NCBI GenBank assembly: GCA_023421735.1
Contig: JAEZSP010000017.1
Span: 1-64,000, forward strand
DNA length: 64,000 nucleotides
Reading direction: 5' to 3'
Source: Bacillota bacterium
GTDB taxonomy: Bacteria > Bacillota_A > Clostridia > Christensenellales > Aristaeellaceae
The translations under genes were made by a program, and so were the position numbers. Below are positions 25,926 to 34,940 of this stretch, one piece after another. Below the pieces are notes generated by a model. The model saw only the letters and a program-made list of their open reading frames with translations. It had not been told where the DNA came from and did not search any database. How positions within the stretch are numbered: the first letter of the stretch is position 1; every line of letters starts with the position of its first letter.

Positions 25926-26830
25926 GCGGCTTCCATCTCCCGGATTTTGCGCGCGAAAAAGGCGTTCGTGGGCGCGGGCACCCCATGCTTTTCGGCGATT
26001 TTCAAAACCGTGCCCGCGAAGAGTTCCACCTCGGATTTTCTTTGGGCGAGGGCATCCTGCCGCATGGACGGATAGCCGTCCGGTTGCAGGGTGCGAAGGA
26101 CTTTGAGATAACGCTTCACGTCCTCCTCCGTCAGGCGGACGCCTTCTTTGTGCGCAATCGCGATAACCTCGCGCATGGCTGCTGTCATGGCCTCGAAATA
26201 GGCCGGAGTTTCGAGCGCGCCCTGATAGGTCGTCTCATAGACCATGCACGTCTGGTTAATCCCCACATTCAGGAGAAACTTGCCCCACATGGCGTGAAGA
26301 ATGTCTTCTTCGATCGAATAGGGCATTTCGATCCTGTCGAAAAACCGCGCGACCCGCAAAAGCGCGGGTTTTTGTTTTTCATCCACGATCCCGATTTGGA
26401 GCTTGCCCTTTTTCGTATAGGTAAGATGTGTGCCTTCGCGCATGGCATCCATGCCGAGGGCAACGCAGTGGACGAGATTTTGATCGCCAAAGCGCGCCGC
26501 AATGATCCCTTCGCTCGTGATCCCGTTCATGACCGACAAAATCACGGTATTTTCACCGATGATATTTTCCATCACATCGAGCGCCGCTGCAAGGCCGTTG
26601 TATTTCGTCGCCACGATAACCAGATCGGCGGGCGCTTCAGCCGTGCAATCCCGGATCGCAAAATCCTGACGCACGCCGTTTACGGTATACGTATCATTTT
26701 GGTGTCTCTGAAAACGGGCCGAGTCCATGACGAATACAACCGCGGATTTGCCCGCCGCACGTTGGATATGCGCGCCATACATCATGCCGAGCGCGCCCAT
26801 CCCGACGATGGCCGTTTTTTGAATCTCCAC
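25919..26830 (-). CDS. Ketopantoate reductase (ApbA/PanE) family protein
   Basis: This ~303-residue protein has the N-terminal NADP motif VGMGALGMMYG, VIVATKYNGL, VMNGITSEGII and catalytic-type Lys/Asn around HAMWGKFLLNVGINQ, with the C-terminal helical domain. The family reduces ketopantoate for pantothenate synthesis, but many members act on other 2-oxo acids, so the substrate is uncertain. AAAGGAG stands 7 nt before a GTG at 26830, which I favour; an ATG at 26851 is also in frame. It is monocistronic. Confidence 0.88.
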   Translation of the reverse strand: MEIQKTAIVGMGALGMMYGAHIQRAAGKSAVVFVMDSARFQRHQNDTYTVNGVRQDFAIRDCTAEAPADLVIVATKYNGLAAALDVMENIIGENTVILSVMNGITSEGIIAARFGDQNLVHCVALGMDAMREGTHLTYTKKGKLQIGIVDEKQKPALLRVARFFDRIEMPYSIEEDILHAMWGKFLLNVGINQTCMVYETTYQGALETPAYFEAMTAAMREVIAIAHKEGVRLTEEDVKRYLKVLRTLQPDGYPSMRQDALAQRKSEVELFAGTVLKIAEKHGVPAPTNAFFARKIREMEAAY

Positions 26831-26963
26831 ATCCTCACTCCTTTGTCGCATTGATGAGCCGAACAGAAAAAGTATAGCAAGCCCATATAAAGATTGCAAC
26901 CGCCGTTTGGGGCGCAAAAACCGACAAATTAGGGCGTGCGGAGCGGTATGCGGGTGCGTTTTG

Positions 26964-26993
26964 TTGACAGTGCATGCGCAGCAATGGTATGCT
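26964..26993 (+). promoter_or_regulatory. Promoter of the SPFH-domain gene
   Basis: TTGACA (26964-26969), 18-nt spacer and TATGCT (26988-26993) precede the gene start by 54 nt. Confidence 0.65.
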
Positions 26994-27047
26994 TTACCTG
27001 CGGTCGCGCGAAGGCGGCTGTGCAACCACACAGAGGAGGGGATACAT

Positions 27048-27902
27048 ATGAAGAAACTCGCCATCATTGCCGGCGTGATCGTCGTGCTGCTGGGCGTGAC
27101 AATCAGCTTCTGCGCGGCGAGCGTGCCAACTGGGTACACGGGAATTCTGACCACGTTTGGTCGGGTTGAAAACACGACGCTGGACGCGGGCTTCCACCTG
27201 AAATCGCCGGTTCAGAAGGTCGTTCTGATGGACAACCGCGAACAGCGCGAAACATTCAACACGCTCGCGTTTTCGTCGGACATTCAAGAAGTGACCATCG
27301 AAGGCTCCGTCAACTACAACATCGATCAGGCGACCGCCATGACGCTCTATAAAGAGGTTGGAACCAAATACAACTCGACGCTCATCACGCCGCGCCTGAT
27401 GGAGACCACAAAGTCCGTGTTCTCGCAGTACTCGGCGGAGGATCTGGTTGCAAACCGTTCGAATCTGTCGGTAAAGATCAAGGATTCGCTCGCAACGGAG
27501 ATGTCCAGATACGGCATCAACATCGTGTCAATCTCCATCGAGGACATCGATTTTTCGGACGCGTTTACGGACGCCGTCGAGGCCAAGCAGGTTGCCGAGC
27601 AGACCAAACTGCGCGTCGAGACCGAGCAGGCACAGCAGACCAGCGTCGCCAAGGCGGAGGCGGAGCGCAACGAGATCGCGGCTGAAGCATCCGCAAACGT
27701 CGCAAAAATCAACGCAGACGCAGACGCCTATGCCGTGAAGGTGCAGGCAGAGGCGGAAGCGGAGGCAAATGCCAAGATCGCGGCTAGCCTGACAGAACCG
27801 TTCATCGATTATGCACGCATCCAGAAGTGGGATGGCTCCGTGCCGCAGGTGCAGGCAGGGGACAACATGTACCCCATCGTGGATTTAGGAACTGAGAACT
27901 GA
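27048..27902 (+). CDS. SPFH/prohibitin (band 7) domain protein
   Basis: This 284-residue protein has one N-terminal membrane anchor (residues ~3-24), an SPFH domain (VPTGYTGILTTFGRVENTTL, GFHLKSPVQKVVLMDNR, SVNYNID), and a long Ala/Glu/Lys-rich coiled coil (VAEQTKLRVETEQAQQT, VAKAEAERNEIAAEA). Such proteins oligomerise at the membrane, organise microdomains or escort proteases. GAGGAGGGGATAC precedes the ATG at 27048. No NfeD or protease partner is adjacent. Confidence 0.9.
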   Translation: MKKLAIIAGVIVVLLGVTISFCAASVPTGYTGILTTFGRVENTTLDAGFHLKSPVQKVVLMDNREQRETFNTLAFSSDIQEVTIEGSVNYNIDQATAMTLYKEVGTKYNSTLITPRLMETTKSVFSQYSAEDLVANRSNLSVKIKDSLATEMSRYGINIVSISIEDIDFSDAFTDAVEAKQVAEQTKLRVETEQAQQTSVAKAEAERNEIAAEASANVAKINADADAYAVKVQAEAEAEANAKIAASLTEPFIDYARIQKWDGSVPQVQAGDNMYPIVDLGTEN

Positions 27903-27925
27903 CCTGAACGGTCAATCGCTGATCC

Positions 27926-27960
27926 TGCGACGGCCCGCACACATGTTGCGAGCCGTCGCA
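27926..27960 (+). terminator. Hairpin between the SPFH gene and convergent GH4 gene
   Basis: TGCGACGGC (27926-27934) pairs with GCCGTCGCA (27952-27960), with an inner CGCA/TGCG. The following TCTTTAT is a poor U tract, so it is a possible but imperfect terminator, usable in both directions. Confidence 0.5.
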
Positions 27961-28002
27961 TCTTTATCCGGAAGTACCCTTTGCCACGTGGACAAAGGAC
28001 AG

Positions 28003-29412
28003 CTATTTCCCCAGTTCCCCGAACCGCGCCATGATGGCAAGGGCGGGATCGACGGGCACAGGCGCGCGGACAACATCCCGGGGAACGGAAACGACGGGGC
28101 GCGGCGCGACGGATTTCCCCGCAAACTGCGGGAGCCATGCGCGCTGGGCTTCGAGCATCTCCCCCGCCAATTCGCGGATCTCGCACAGCGTCAGAACCGC
28201 CGAAGTCAAAGGGTCGAGCGCAAGGGCGTGTACGATGTGCTCCGGGTCGCCCGAATCAGCCGCGCGCACGGCGAGCCGTTGGACGGAGATATTCGTGAGA
28301 TTGAGCGCCGCAAGCTGCGGTGGAATTTCACCCACGATGGTTCTATGGATCCCCATGCGATCCGCGTAGAGCGGCCCTTCGGCGCAACAGTCTGCCGGAA
28401 GGTTCTCGATCATGCCGCGGTTGACGACATTGCCGTTGAACCGAAACGGGATGCCCGTTTCCATGGCTTCGAGGATATACGAGCAATACTCCACCGAGCG
28501 GGGCGGGAGCGCGATCGGCTCGTTTTCGAGGAGTCTGCCGCCGTATTTTTCCTGGACATGGCGGGTGAACTTGAGATTTGCATTCGTCTCGCCGCCAAAC
28601 CCCGGCTCGTCGCAATAGAGCGCGAGCGCGGTATCATTTTTGCGGAAATAGGGCAGGTACTCGGAGAGGTGTCCCGTCGACTCGGTGCAGAAATAGCCGA
28701 AGTGGCGCAGAACCTCCGCGCGCACCTTCTCGTTGACGTAGTGCCCCGGGTCCTCCATGACGGCGCGGAAGCGGGGATACAGGTCTTCGCCGCCTTGTTC
28801 GATGCGCAGAAACCAGCCCATATGGTTGATGCCCGCACACAAAAAGTCTACGTTTTCCTTCGGCACGCCGCAGTAACCCGCGATCAGGTCGAGCGTGGTC
28901 TGCACGCCGTGGCAAAGCCCGACGAAATTCACGTTTTCCCCTCCAAGCGCCCAGCCGACCATCGCCATGGGGTTCACATAATTGAGGATAAGCGCATTCG
29001 GACAAAGCGCGCGCACATCGGCGCACACATCGCGCACCACGGGGATGGTGCGCAGCGCGCGGAATATGCCGCCCGGGCCGAGCGTATCGCCGATGCAGGA
29101 CTTGACGCCATACTTGAGCGGAATCATGCAATCGGCCTCATAGGCCGCAGTTCCGCCAATCTGGAACGTCAACACGACATAGTCCGCGCCCGCAAGCGCA
29201 TCGCGCCGATCGGTTGTGATTCGGACGCACGCGGGCAGGCTTTCCTTTTCGATGACCTTTTTGAAAAACGCCTCCGCCTGGCTGGTATTGCGCGTCGACG
29301 GCGCCATTAAGACAAATTCGGCGTCCCGGAACGCGGGTACCTGCATGATGTCGAGAACGAGCGTCTTGCAAAAGACGACCGAACCCGCGCCGATGATCGC
29401 AATTTTCCGCAT
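28003..29412 (-). CDS. GH4-family glycosidase (alpha-galactosidase/alpha-glucosidase type)
   Basis: This 469-residue NAD- and metal-dependent glycosidase has the N-terminal motif IAIIGAGSVVFCKTLV, NYVNPMAMV, CHGVQTTLDL with the metal-binding Cys, AGINHMGWFL with the metal-binding His, and NANLKFTRH. CHxVQ is the version seen in alpha-galactosidases and alpha-glucosidases acting on non-phosphorylated substrates. GGAGGGG lies 6 nt before ATG 29412. A TTGCGT-18-TAAGAT promoter is visible just upstream. It is monocistronic and cytoplasmic. Confidence 0.9.
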   Translation of the reverse strand: MRKIAIIGAGSVVFCKTLVLDIMQVPAFRDAEFVLMAPSTRNTSQAEAFFKKVIEKESLPACVRITTDRRDALAGADYVVLTFQIGGTAAYEADCMIPLKYGVKSCIGDTLGPGGIFRALRTIPVVRDVCADVRALCPNALILNYVNPMAMVGWALGGENVNFVGLCHGVQTTLDLIAGYCGVPKENVDFLCAGINHMGWFLRIEQGGEDLYPRFRAVMEDPGHYVNEKVRAEVLRHFGYFCTESTGHLSEYLPYFRKNDTALALYCDEPGFGGETNANLKFTRHVQEKYGGRLLENEPIALPPRSVEYCSYILEAMETGIPFRFNGNVVNRGMIENLPADCCAEGPLYADRMGIHRTIVGEIPPQLAALNLTNISVQRLAVRAADSGDPEHIVHALALDPLTSAVLTLCEIRELAGEMLEAQRAWLPQFAGKSVAPRPVVSVPRDVVRAPVPVDPALAIMARFGELGK

Positions 29413-29543
29413 GTGCATCCCCTCCATACTGTCAATCTTATCACAATGGATTGCCTGGACGCAAGACTGATCGTTCTTTGTATCTTTCAGCCTCCAAACG
29501 TGTTATACTGTCGCTAAACCACACCATCTAAGGAGGACATCTC

Positions 29544-30116
29544 ATGAGCAATCATTCCGTTTTCGATGCGATTCTCGCACGCCGAAGCATTCGAGACTTT
29601 CAAAACAAACCCGTCGAACGTGAGAAAATTGCACAATTACTCAAGGCGGCAATGGCCGCTCCGTCCGCATGCAATTTACAGCCCTGGGCATTTATTGTCG
29701 TAGACGAGCCAACCGCACTGGCTTCCCTCAAAGCGGCGACTGGGGAATGTCTCCACAATGCGCCGCTTGCCATCGTGGTATGCGGGATCAACAAGCACAT
29801 TCCGTGGGAGGGCGACGGTTGGATGCAGGAATGCGGCGCAGCCGTACAAAACATGCTGCTCGCGGGCGTCGAGATGGGGCTGGCATCGGTTTGGATCGGC
29901 GGCGCAGAGAGAGAGGCACTCAGCGCGGAACTGGATATTCCAGATGACGTACATCCCATGTGCATCGTCGAATTCGGTTATCCGACCTATGCGCGCGCAC
30001 CGCTCACATGGTATACCGACGAAGCTGTGCATTGGCAGAAGTACGACAGTGAGAAACCCCGCACCCTGCGCACCATGGAAATGCTCCAGGACGACATCAA
30101 AGCGGGTATATTGTAA
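29544..30116 (+). CDS. Nitroreductase-family oxidoreductase
   Basis: This 190-residue FMN-dependent nitroreductase-like protein contains ARRSIRDFQNKPVEREKI, AAMAAPSACNLQPWAFIVV (FMN phosphate site) and GVEMGLASVWIGG, with a C-terminal FGYPTYAR. It reduces nitro groups, quinones or flavins with NAD(P)H. AAGGAGGACATCTC precedes the ATG. An extended -10 (TGTTATACT) lies about 35 nt upstream. Confidence 0.92.
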   Translation: MSNHSVFDAILARRSIRDFQNKPVEREKIAQLLKAAMAAPSACNLQPWAFIVVDEPTALASLKAATGECLHNAPLAIVVCGINKHIPWEGDGWMQECGAAVQNMLLAGVEMGLASVWIGGAEREALSAELDIPDDVHPMCIVEFGYPTYARAPLTWYTDEAVHWQKYDSEKPRTLRTMEMLQDDIKAGIL

Positions 30117-30292
30117 GGCGCGCTTGATGAAAAAAGAAGATGTACGAAGTCTTCGAAAGGCATCAAATCGCAACCAAAAAAGCGCTGAGAGCACCCTGCT
30201 TTCATCGCTTTTTTGCATGCGCCAAAGGAAAACTCTTTGTGGACGGCCTTTTTGTGGTATACTATGCGCATGCCGACGAAAGGAACGAACAC

Positions 30293-32098
30293 ATGAAGCT
30301 GCAAAAGAAAATCGAGATGGAACTCAATCTGCTCCGGCGTCAGTATCCGAAAATTCGGGCGACTGCAGAGCACACGAAGGCGCGGCATCTCTGGCAGCAG
30401 GAAAACGCCGTGCGCGATAAAATCAAAACGCTCCAAAAAATCAAGGGTTCTGCGCCGGACGATTGGGCGGAGGTATTCCAGGACTACGTGGCTCTGCTCG
30501 AGACGCTGTCACGGCGCATTCTGGAAAGCTACAACCGCGACCGCGGCACGGATTTCAAGTTTGAGGACGTCGTGCGCGGGCATTTTAAGGCGTACCTGCG
30601 CACGGGCGTCTTGTCGGTGCTGCTGGCGAGCCACATTCCAAAGTTGTTCACCGAGTCGTTCAACCGCTGTCTGCCCCCGAATCCCAAGGACGAGTATCCC
30701 GAAGCGCGGAAGATGAAGCGGCGATTTATCCTGCATCTGGGGGAAACCAACACCGGGAAGACATATCAGGCGATCCAGCGGCTGCTGCAGGGCGGAGAGG
30801 GCGCGTATCTCGCACCGCTGCGCGTATTGGCACTCGAAAATTTTGAGCGGATGAACGCGGAAAACGTGCCATGCAACCTCATGACCGGCGAAGAAGAAAT
30901 CCGCGTCGAGGGCGCACGGCTCGTCTCCTGCACCATTGAGAAACTGATCCTCGACCATACCTACGAGGTGGCGGTGATCGACGAGGTGCAACTCATGGCA
31001 GACGCGCAGCGCGGCGCTGCCTGGGTGCGCGCGATACTGGGGCTTCGATGTCCGGAGATTCACGTCTGCGGCGCGCTGAATGCCAAGGAGCAGCTTCTGC
31101 GGATGGTTGAGGACTGCGGGGACGAATGGGAATTCCACGGATACACGCGCGCGGTACCGCTCGAGATCGAAAAAAGGCCCGCCCGGTACGAGCGGGTACG
31201 GCAGGGCGACGCGCTTATTGCGTTTTCGAAAAAGCGGGTGACGGCGCTCGCGGCGATGCTCGAGGAGCGGGGCGTGCCGGCTGCCGTGATCTACGGCGAT
31301 TTGCCGCCCGAGGTGCGCAGGATGCAGTACAACGCGTTTTTGTCGGGTGAGCGACGCGTTCTCGTCTCTACCGACGCCATTGGCATGGGCGTGAATTTGC
31401 CCATCCGGCGGATCATATTCACGGAACTGACGAAATACGACGGCGAGCAGGTGCGGCCGCTGACCAGTCAGGAAGTCAAGCAGATCGCCGGACGGGCGGG
31501 ACGGCTTGGCATCTATGACGTGGGTTATGTGGCATCGACGACCGACGGCTCCCTCTTTTTGGAGGATCGGATCGACACGGTCGATCCCCCCATCGAGCAG
31601 GCGGTCGTCGGGCCGAGCGAGGCAATCATGACGATCACATCCCTGCCCCTGCGCGAAAAGCTGGCGCTGTGGGCAACGCGCGAAGAAAAGCTGCCGTTTT
31701 ACAGGAAGATGGACGTGCGCGCGCAGCTGTTGGTGCTCGACCGAATTGCGCATTACAGGCTCGAGGAGACGGTGCAGTGGCGGCTCATCATGCTGCCGTT
31801 CGACGTATATGCCGAAGAACGCATGGATCAGTTCATCGAATATGTGGAAACCGTATTCATCAAGCGGCGTGCGGTGCTTGAAAAGCCGGAAATGGAGAGC
31901 CAGGAACTCAACTACCTCGAAAGCTATTATCAGGGAATCAGCCTCTACTACTCCTTTTCGCGCGGGTTTGGGTTGCCGTTTGACGAAGACTGGGTCTATA
32001 CCGAGCGCAGCCGCGTGAGCGAGTTGATCAACCGCCAGCTCAACAAACGAAAGACCGCCGCATTTGCGACGGTACGGCGAAGACCCGCCTACAGATAA
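30293..32098 (+). CDS. Suv3-like DExH RNA helicase
   Basis: This 601-residue superfamily 2 helicase has Walker A LGETNTGKTYQAIQRLL, motif Ia APLRVLALE, motif II VIDEVQLMADAQRGAAW and HVCG. The second RecA domain has VIYGDLPPEVRRMQYNAF, VLVSTDAIGMGVNLPIRRII and motif VI QIAGRAGR. This wording matches SUV3 (SUPV3L1), the mitochondrial degradosome helicase, more than DEAD-box proteins. A ~140-residue N-terminal helical region precedes the motor. The ATG at 30293 follows AAAGGAACG; upstream codons are noncoding. The role is inferred to be RNA unwinding during decay. It is monocistronic. Confidence 0.88.
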   Translation: MKLQKKIEMELNLLRRQYPKIRATAEHTKARHLWQQENAVRDKIKTLQKIKGSAPDDWAEVFQDYVALLETLSRRILESYNRDRGTDFKFEDVVRGHFKAYLRTGVLSVLLASHIPKLFTESFNRCLPPNPKDEYPEARKMKRRFILHLGETNTGKTYQAIQRLLQGGEGAYLAPLRVLALENFERMNAENVPCNLMTGEEEIRVEGARLVSCTIEKLILDHTYEVAVIDEVQLMADAQRGAAWVRAILGLRCPEIHVCGALNAKEQLLRMVEDCGDEWEFHGYTRAVPLEIEKRPARYERVRQGDALIAFSKKRVTALAAMLEERGVPAAVIYGDLPPEVRRMQYNAFLSGERRVLVSTDAIGMGVNLPIRRIIFTELTKYDGEQVRPLTSQEVKQIAGRAGRLGIYDVGYVASTTDGSLFLEDRIDTVDPPIEQAVVGPSEAIMTITSLPLREKLALWATREEKLPFYRKMDVRAQLLVLDRIAHYRLEETVQWRLIMLPFDVYAEERMDQFIEYVETVFIKRRAVLEKPEMESQELNYLESYYQGISLYYSFSRGFGLPFDEDWVYTERSRVSELINRQLNKRKTAAFATVRRRPAYR

Positions 32099-32102
32099 TC
32101 GC

Positions 32103-32141
32103 AAGCGCCAAGCCGAAATCAATCGGCTTGGCGCTTCTTTT
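32103..32141 (+). terminator. Strong terminator after the Suv3-like gene
   Basis: AAGCGCCAAGCCGA (32103-32116) pairs perfectly with TCGGCTTGGCGCTT (32123-32136), followed by CTTTTC. It also lies at the end of the convergent sulfatase operon. Confidence 0.9.
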
Positions 32142-33592
32142 CAGAATCCCAATCGTTCGAACTGCTCTTTCGGCGCGTCGTTTGCGCGCATGAGCGCGGC
32201 CATGAGTCCCGCCATACGCTTTTCCTGCACCGGATCGCTGAGGGGGGTCATCTGTCCGGGATCCGCCTTGGTATCAAAGAGCATGCTCGGGTAATCCGTG
32301 CCCGTTTTACGGGTGGGAATTTTGAGCACCGGACACCCCTTTGTAAATGAGAAGGGTTCCGAAAGCGTCGCGCCGCGCAGTTCTTCGACCTGGAAACGCC
32401 ACGCCATGTGCGTGGGCATGAGGGTATACTCGTATGTCTGCACATCCGCGCTGCCCGCGCGCATGTAGACATAGCGCCCGTCGGTCGCACAGACGTGCTG
32501 CGGGAAATAACCGAACAGCGCCGCCTCGCGCACGGGCGCGTCTTCCGCCACGGTCTTGGCGAGGTCGTGCCCGCGCATGTCCTTGGGAAGTGGAATGCCA
32601 AACAGCGACAGGATGGTCGCGGGGAGATCGATCGTCTGGACGAGCGATTCGCGCGTACCTACAGCCTGCGACCTAGGGTCCCAGATAAACAGGGGCGTCC
32701 TGACCACCTCGTCGTAGGGCGGCATGTAATTCTTGGCCCAGAAGCCGTGCTCGCCCAGCATATAGCCGTGGTCGGTGCACACGATGAGCATGGTGTCCTT
32801 CCACATGTCGTTACCATCAAAGAAATCGAGCACGCGCCCGAGATTTTGGTCGCACATGGAGATGAGCGCCTTGTATTCGCGCCGGGCGTGGGCGATCTCC
32901 TTTTCAGACTGCGTGACGGGCGCATAGTCCGGCCAATCGAAGCGCGGGCCGTCATAGTCGTCCGGGTAAAGCGCCTTATACTTATCATAGGAGAAGAAGG
33001 GCTCGTGCGGGTCAAATGTCTCGATCTGCAAAAACCAGTTCTGCTCGGCAGCGTTGGTCTTCAAAAAGTCAAGCCCGGCGTCAAACACCTGCGTCTGGGG
33101 ATGCTTGTCCTCGGTGGGCATCTGCGCGCGGTTGATGAGATCCTGCCGATAGAGCTTGCCGCGATAGCCGTCAAACTTGATGAGATGATCGACCTGTTCG
33201 ACCGGGCCCGTTACGCCCTTCCAAGGGTCGCCCTCCTGCCCGCGGAAATTCTCCCACGTGGAATAGCGCGTATGGTAGGTTGCGCCGCCGTCCTCCCAAT
33301 AATGGGTATGATCGCTCACAAGATGAGAGTGGACGCCGTTCATCTTGAGAAGTTCCGGCATAGAGTCGTCAAACGGCTCAATGGGCCCCCACGAGCGGTG
33401 CAGGAAATTATAGCGGCCTGTGTGAAGCTCCCGCCGCGCGGGCATGCACGGGAGACTGCCCGTATAACAGGTGTTAAACCGCGCGGAATGTGCGGAAAGC
33501 CGGTCGAAATTGGGTGTGAGCGCCGCACCTTCCTTATACGGCGAGAGCATCCGGGCGTTCAGGGAATCGTACATGACCATGACTACGCGCAT
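32141..33592 (-). CDS. Sulfatase with variant CMPAR activation motif
   Basis: This 483-residue sulfatase-family protein starts MRVVMVMYDSLNA. The activation site is PCMPARREL (Cys49), that is C-x-P-A-R instead of C-x-P-S-R. Asp-His metal residues are in VCTDHGYMLGEHGFW. It has no signal peptide. GGAGGTGCCCC precedes the ATG. It is the last gene of the operon and follows the other sulfatase by 10 nt. It probably removes a second type of sulfate from the same imported glycan; a phosphonate monoester hydrolase-like activity is an alternative. Confidence 0.88.
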   Translation of the reverse strand: MRVVMVMYDSLNARMLSPYKEGAALTPNFDRLSAHSARFNTCYTGSLPCMPARRELHTGRYNFLHRSWGPIEPFDDSMPELLKMNGVHSHLVSDHTHYWEDGGATYHTRYSTWENFRGQEGDPWKGVTGPVEQVDHLIKFDGYRGKLYRQDLINRAQMPTEDKHPQTQVFDAGLDFLKTNAAEQNWFLQIETFDPHEPFFSYDKYKALYPDDYDGPRFDWPDYAPVTQSEKEIAHARREYKALISMCDQNLGRVLDFFDGNDMWKDTMLIVCTDHGYMLGEHGFWAKNYMPPYDEVVRTPLFIWDPRSQAVGTRESLVQTIDLPATILSLFGIPLPKDMRGHDLAKTVAEDAPVREAALFGYFPQHVCATDGRYVYMRAGSADVQTYEYTLMPTHMAWRFQVEELRGATLSEPFSFTKGCPVLKIPTRKTGTDYPSMLFDTKADPGQMTPLSDPVQEKRMAGLMAALMRANDAPKEQFERLGF

Positions 33593-33602
33593 GGGGCACC
33601 TC

Positions 33603-34931
33603 CTAAGTGAGCAGATTGTTCGGGGCGAACGTCTCGTCCCAGTTTTTCTCGAGCGCCGCGCGCCAGGAAACCGCGGCCTTCTTCATATCCGTCGTCAGGT
33701 CCGGCATTTTGTCTGCGAGGTTGTTTCGCTCGCCGGGGTCGTTTGCGAGATCGGAAAGGAAGATTTCCGCACGCGGTTCTTCCCCCTCCACCAGCCGTCC
33801 ATTGAGCACGAGTTTGTAATCGCCGCGCCGCACGGCGGTCTGGCCATCCATCTCCCAGTAAATGTCGCGTGCGGGAAGCGGTTTCCCTTCCGTCAGGTGG
33901 GCAAGGAGGCTCACGCCGTCGAGGTCTTTCATGGGCTTTCCGCCCACGGCCTCAAGGATGGTCGGAAGCATGTCCATCGCGGCGCAGGGGTCATCCAGCA
34001 CCTGCCCGGCAGGGATGCGCGCGGGCCAGGAGATCATGCCGGGCACGCGAATGCCACCCTCGAACAGGCTGTATTTATGACCCGTAAAGATGCCGGACGT
34101 GCCGCCATAGTAGGGATCTTCGGTGCCGTCGAGCCAGTTGCGCGTTTCGCGTGATGGCCCGTTGTCGGACTGATAATAGATGATGGTGTTTTCAAGCAGG
34201 CCCTGCCGGGTCAGCTCGTCCCGGATGTCGCCCACGCCGTCGTCCACCGCCGAGATCATCGCAGCCATCACCTGTCTGTCCCACGGGAGATGCGAAAAGC
34301 GATCCATGTATTTCTGGGGCGCGTGCATGGGATAATGGGGCGCATTATAGGCCACATACAGGAAGAAGGGTTCGTCCTTCTTTTCGCGGATGTACTCCAC
34401 GGCCTTGCGCGTGATGCGCTCGGTCATGTACTCTCCGTTTGCATAGACCTCGTCTTCGTTTTCCCACAAATCATGCGTCGGGTCTGTGTGTCCGTCCGCC
34501 ATACCCCAATAGAAGATGTGCGAGTAATAGTCGATGCAACCCGCGAGGAAACCGCTGAACCGGTCAAAGCCGTTGCTGTTCGGGCGGCAGGCGGGCAGAA
34601 GGCCCAGATGCCATTTGCCGGACAGCGCGGTTTGATACCCTTCGCTTTTGAGCGCGGTGGCAATGGTGGGTGCAGCGGACGTCAGTCCGCTGGCACGCCG
34701 ATGCCCGGCGAGAATCGCGCGCACGCCCGCGTACCCGGGGTAGCGTCCGGTGAGGAGCGCCGCGCGGGAAGGCGAGCACACGGGCGAATTGGAATACATG
34801 GACGAGAAGCGCGCGCCGCTTTTTGCGAGCGCGTCGATGTTGGGCGTGACAAAATCCGTCGCGCCCATGCAGGAGAGGTCGCCGTATCCCTGATCGTCGG
34901 TCATGATAAAGATGACATTTGGTTTATTCAT
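33603..34931 (-). CDS. Sulfatase (arylsulfatase A type)
   Basis: This 442-residue sulfatase starts with NVIFIMTDDQGYGDL, whose paired Asp bind calcium. It carries the canonical CSPSR site (Cys52) followed by AALLTGRYPG, and YQSDNGPS near residue 240. There is no signal peptide, so cytoplasmic action is expected. GGAGATCAAT precedes the ATG. It lies 9 nt downstream of an OppF-type ATPase gene and is read with the transporter, linking import to desulfation. Confidence 0.93.
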   Translation of the reverse strand: MNKPNVIFIMTDDQGYGDLSCMGATDFVTPNIDALAKSGARFSSMYSNSPVCSPSRAALLTGRYPGYAGVRAILAGHRRASGLTSAAPTIATALKSEGYQTALSGKWHLGLLPACRPNSNGFDRFSGFLAGCIDYYSHIFYWGMADGHTDPTHDLWENEDEVYANGEYMTERITRKAVEYIREKKDEPFFLYVAYNAPHYPMHAPQKYMDRFSHLPWDRQVMAAMISAVDDGVGDIRDELTRQGLLENTIIYYQSDNGPSRETRNWLDGTEDPYYGGTSGIFTGHKYSLFEGGIRVPGMISWPARIPAGQVLDDPCAAMDMLPTILEAVGGKPMKDLDGVSLLAHLTEGKPLPARDIYWEMDGQTAVRRGDYKLVLNGRLVEGEEPRAEIFLSDLANDPGERNNLADKMPDLTTDMKKAAVSWRAALEKNWDETFAPNNLLT

Positions 34932-34940
34932 ATTGATCTC

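Noticed and set aside
30509..32122. 537-codon minus-strand ORF opposite the Suv3-like helicase
   Set aside because: The plus strand has all helicase motifs, SD and terminator; the minus ORF has none and crosses the terminator stem.
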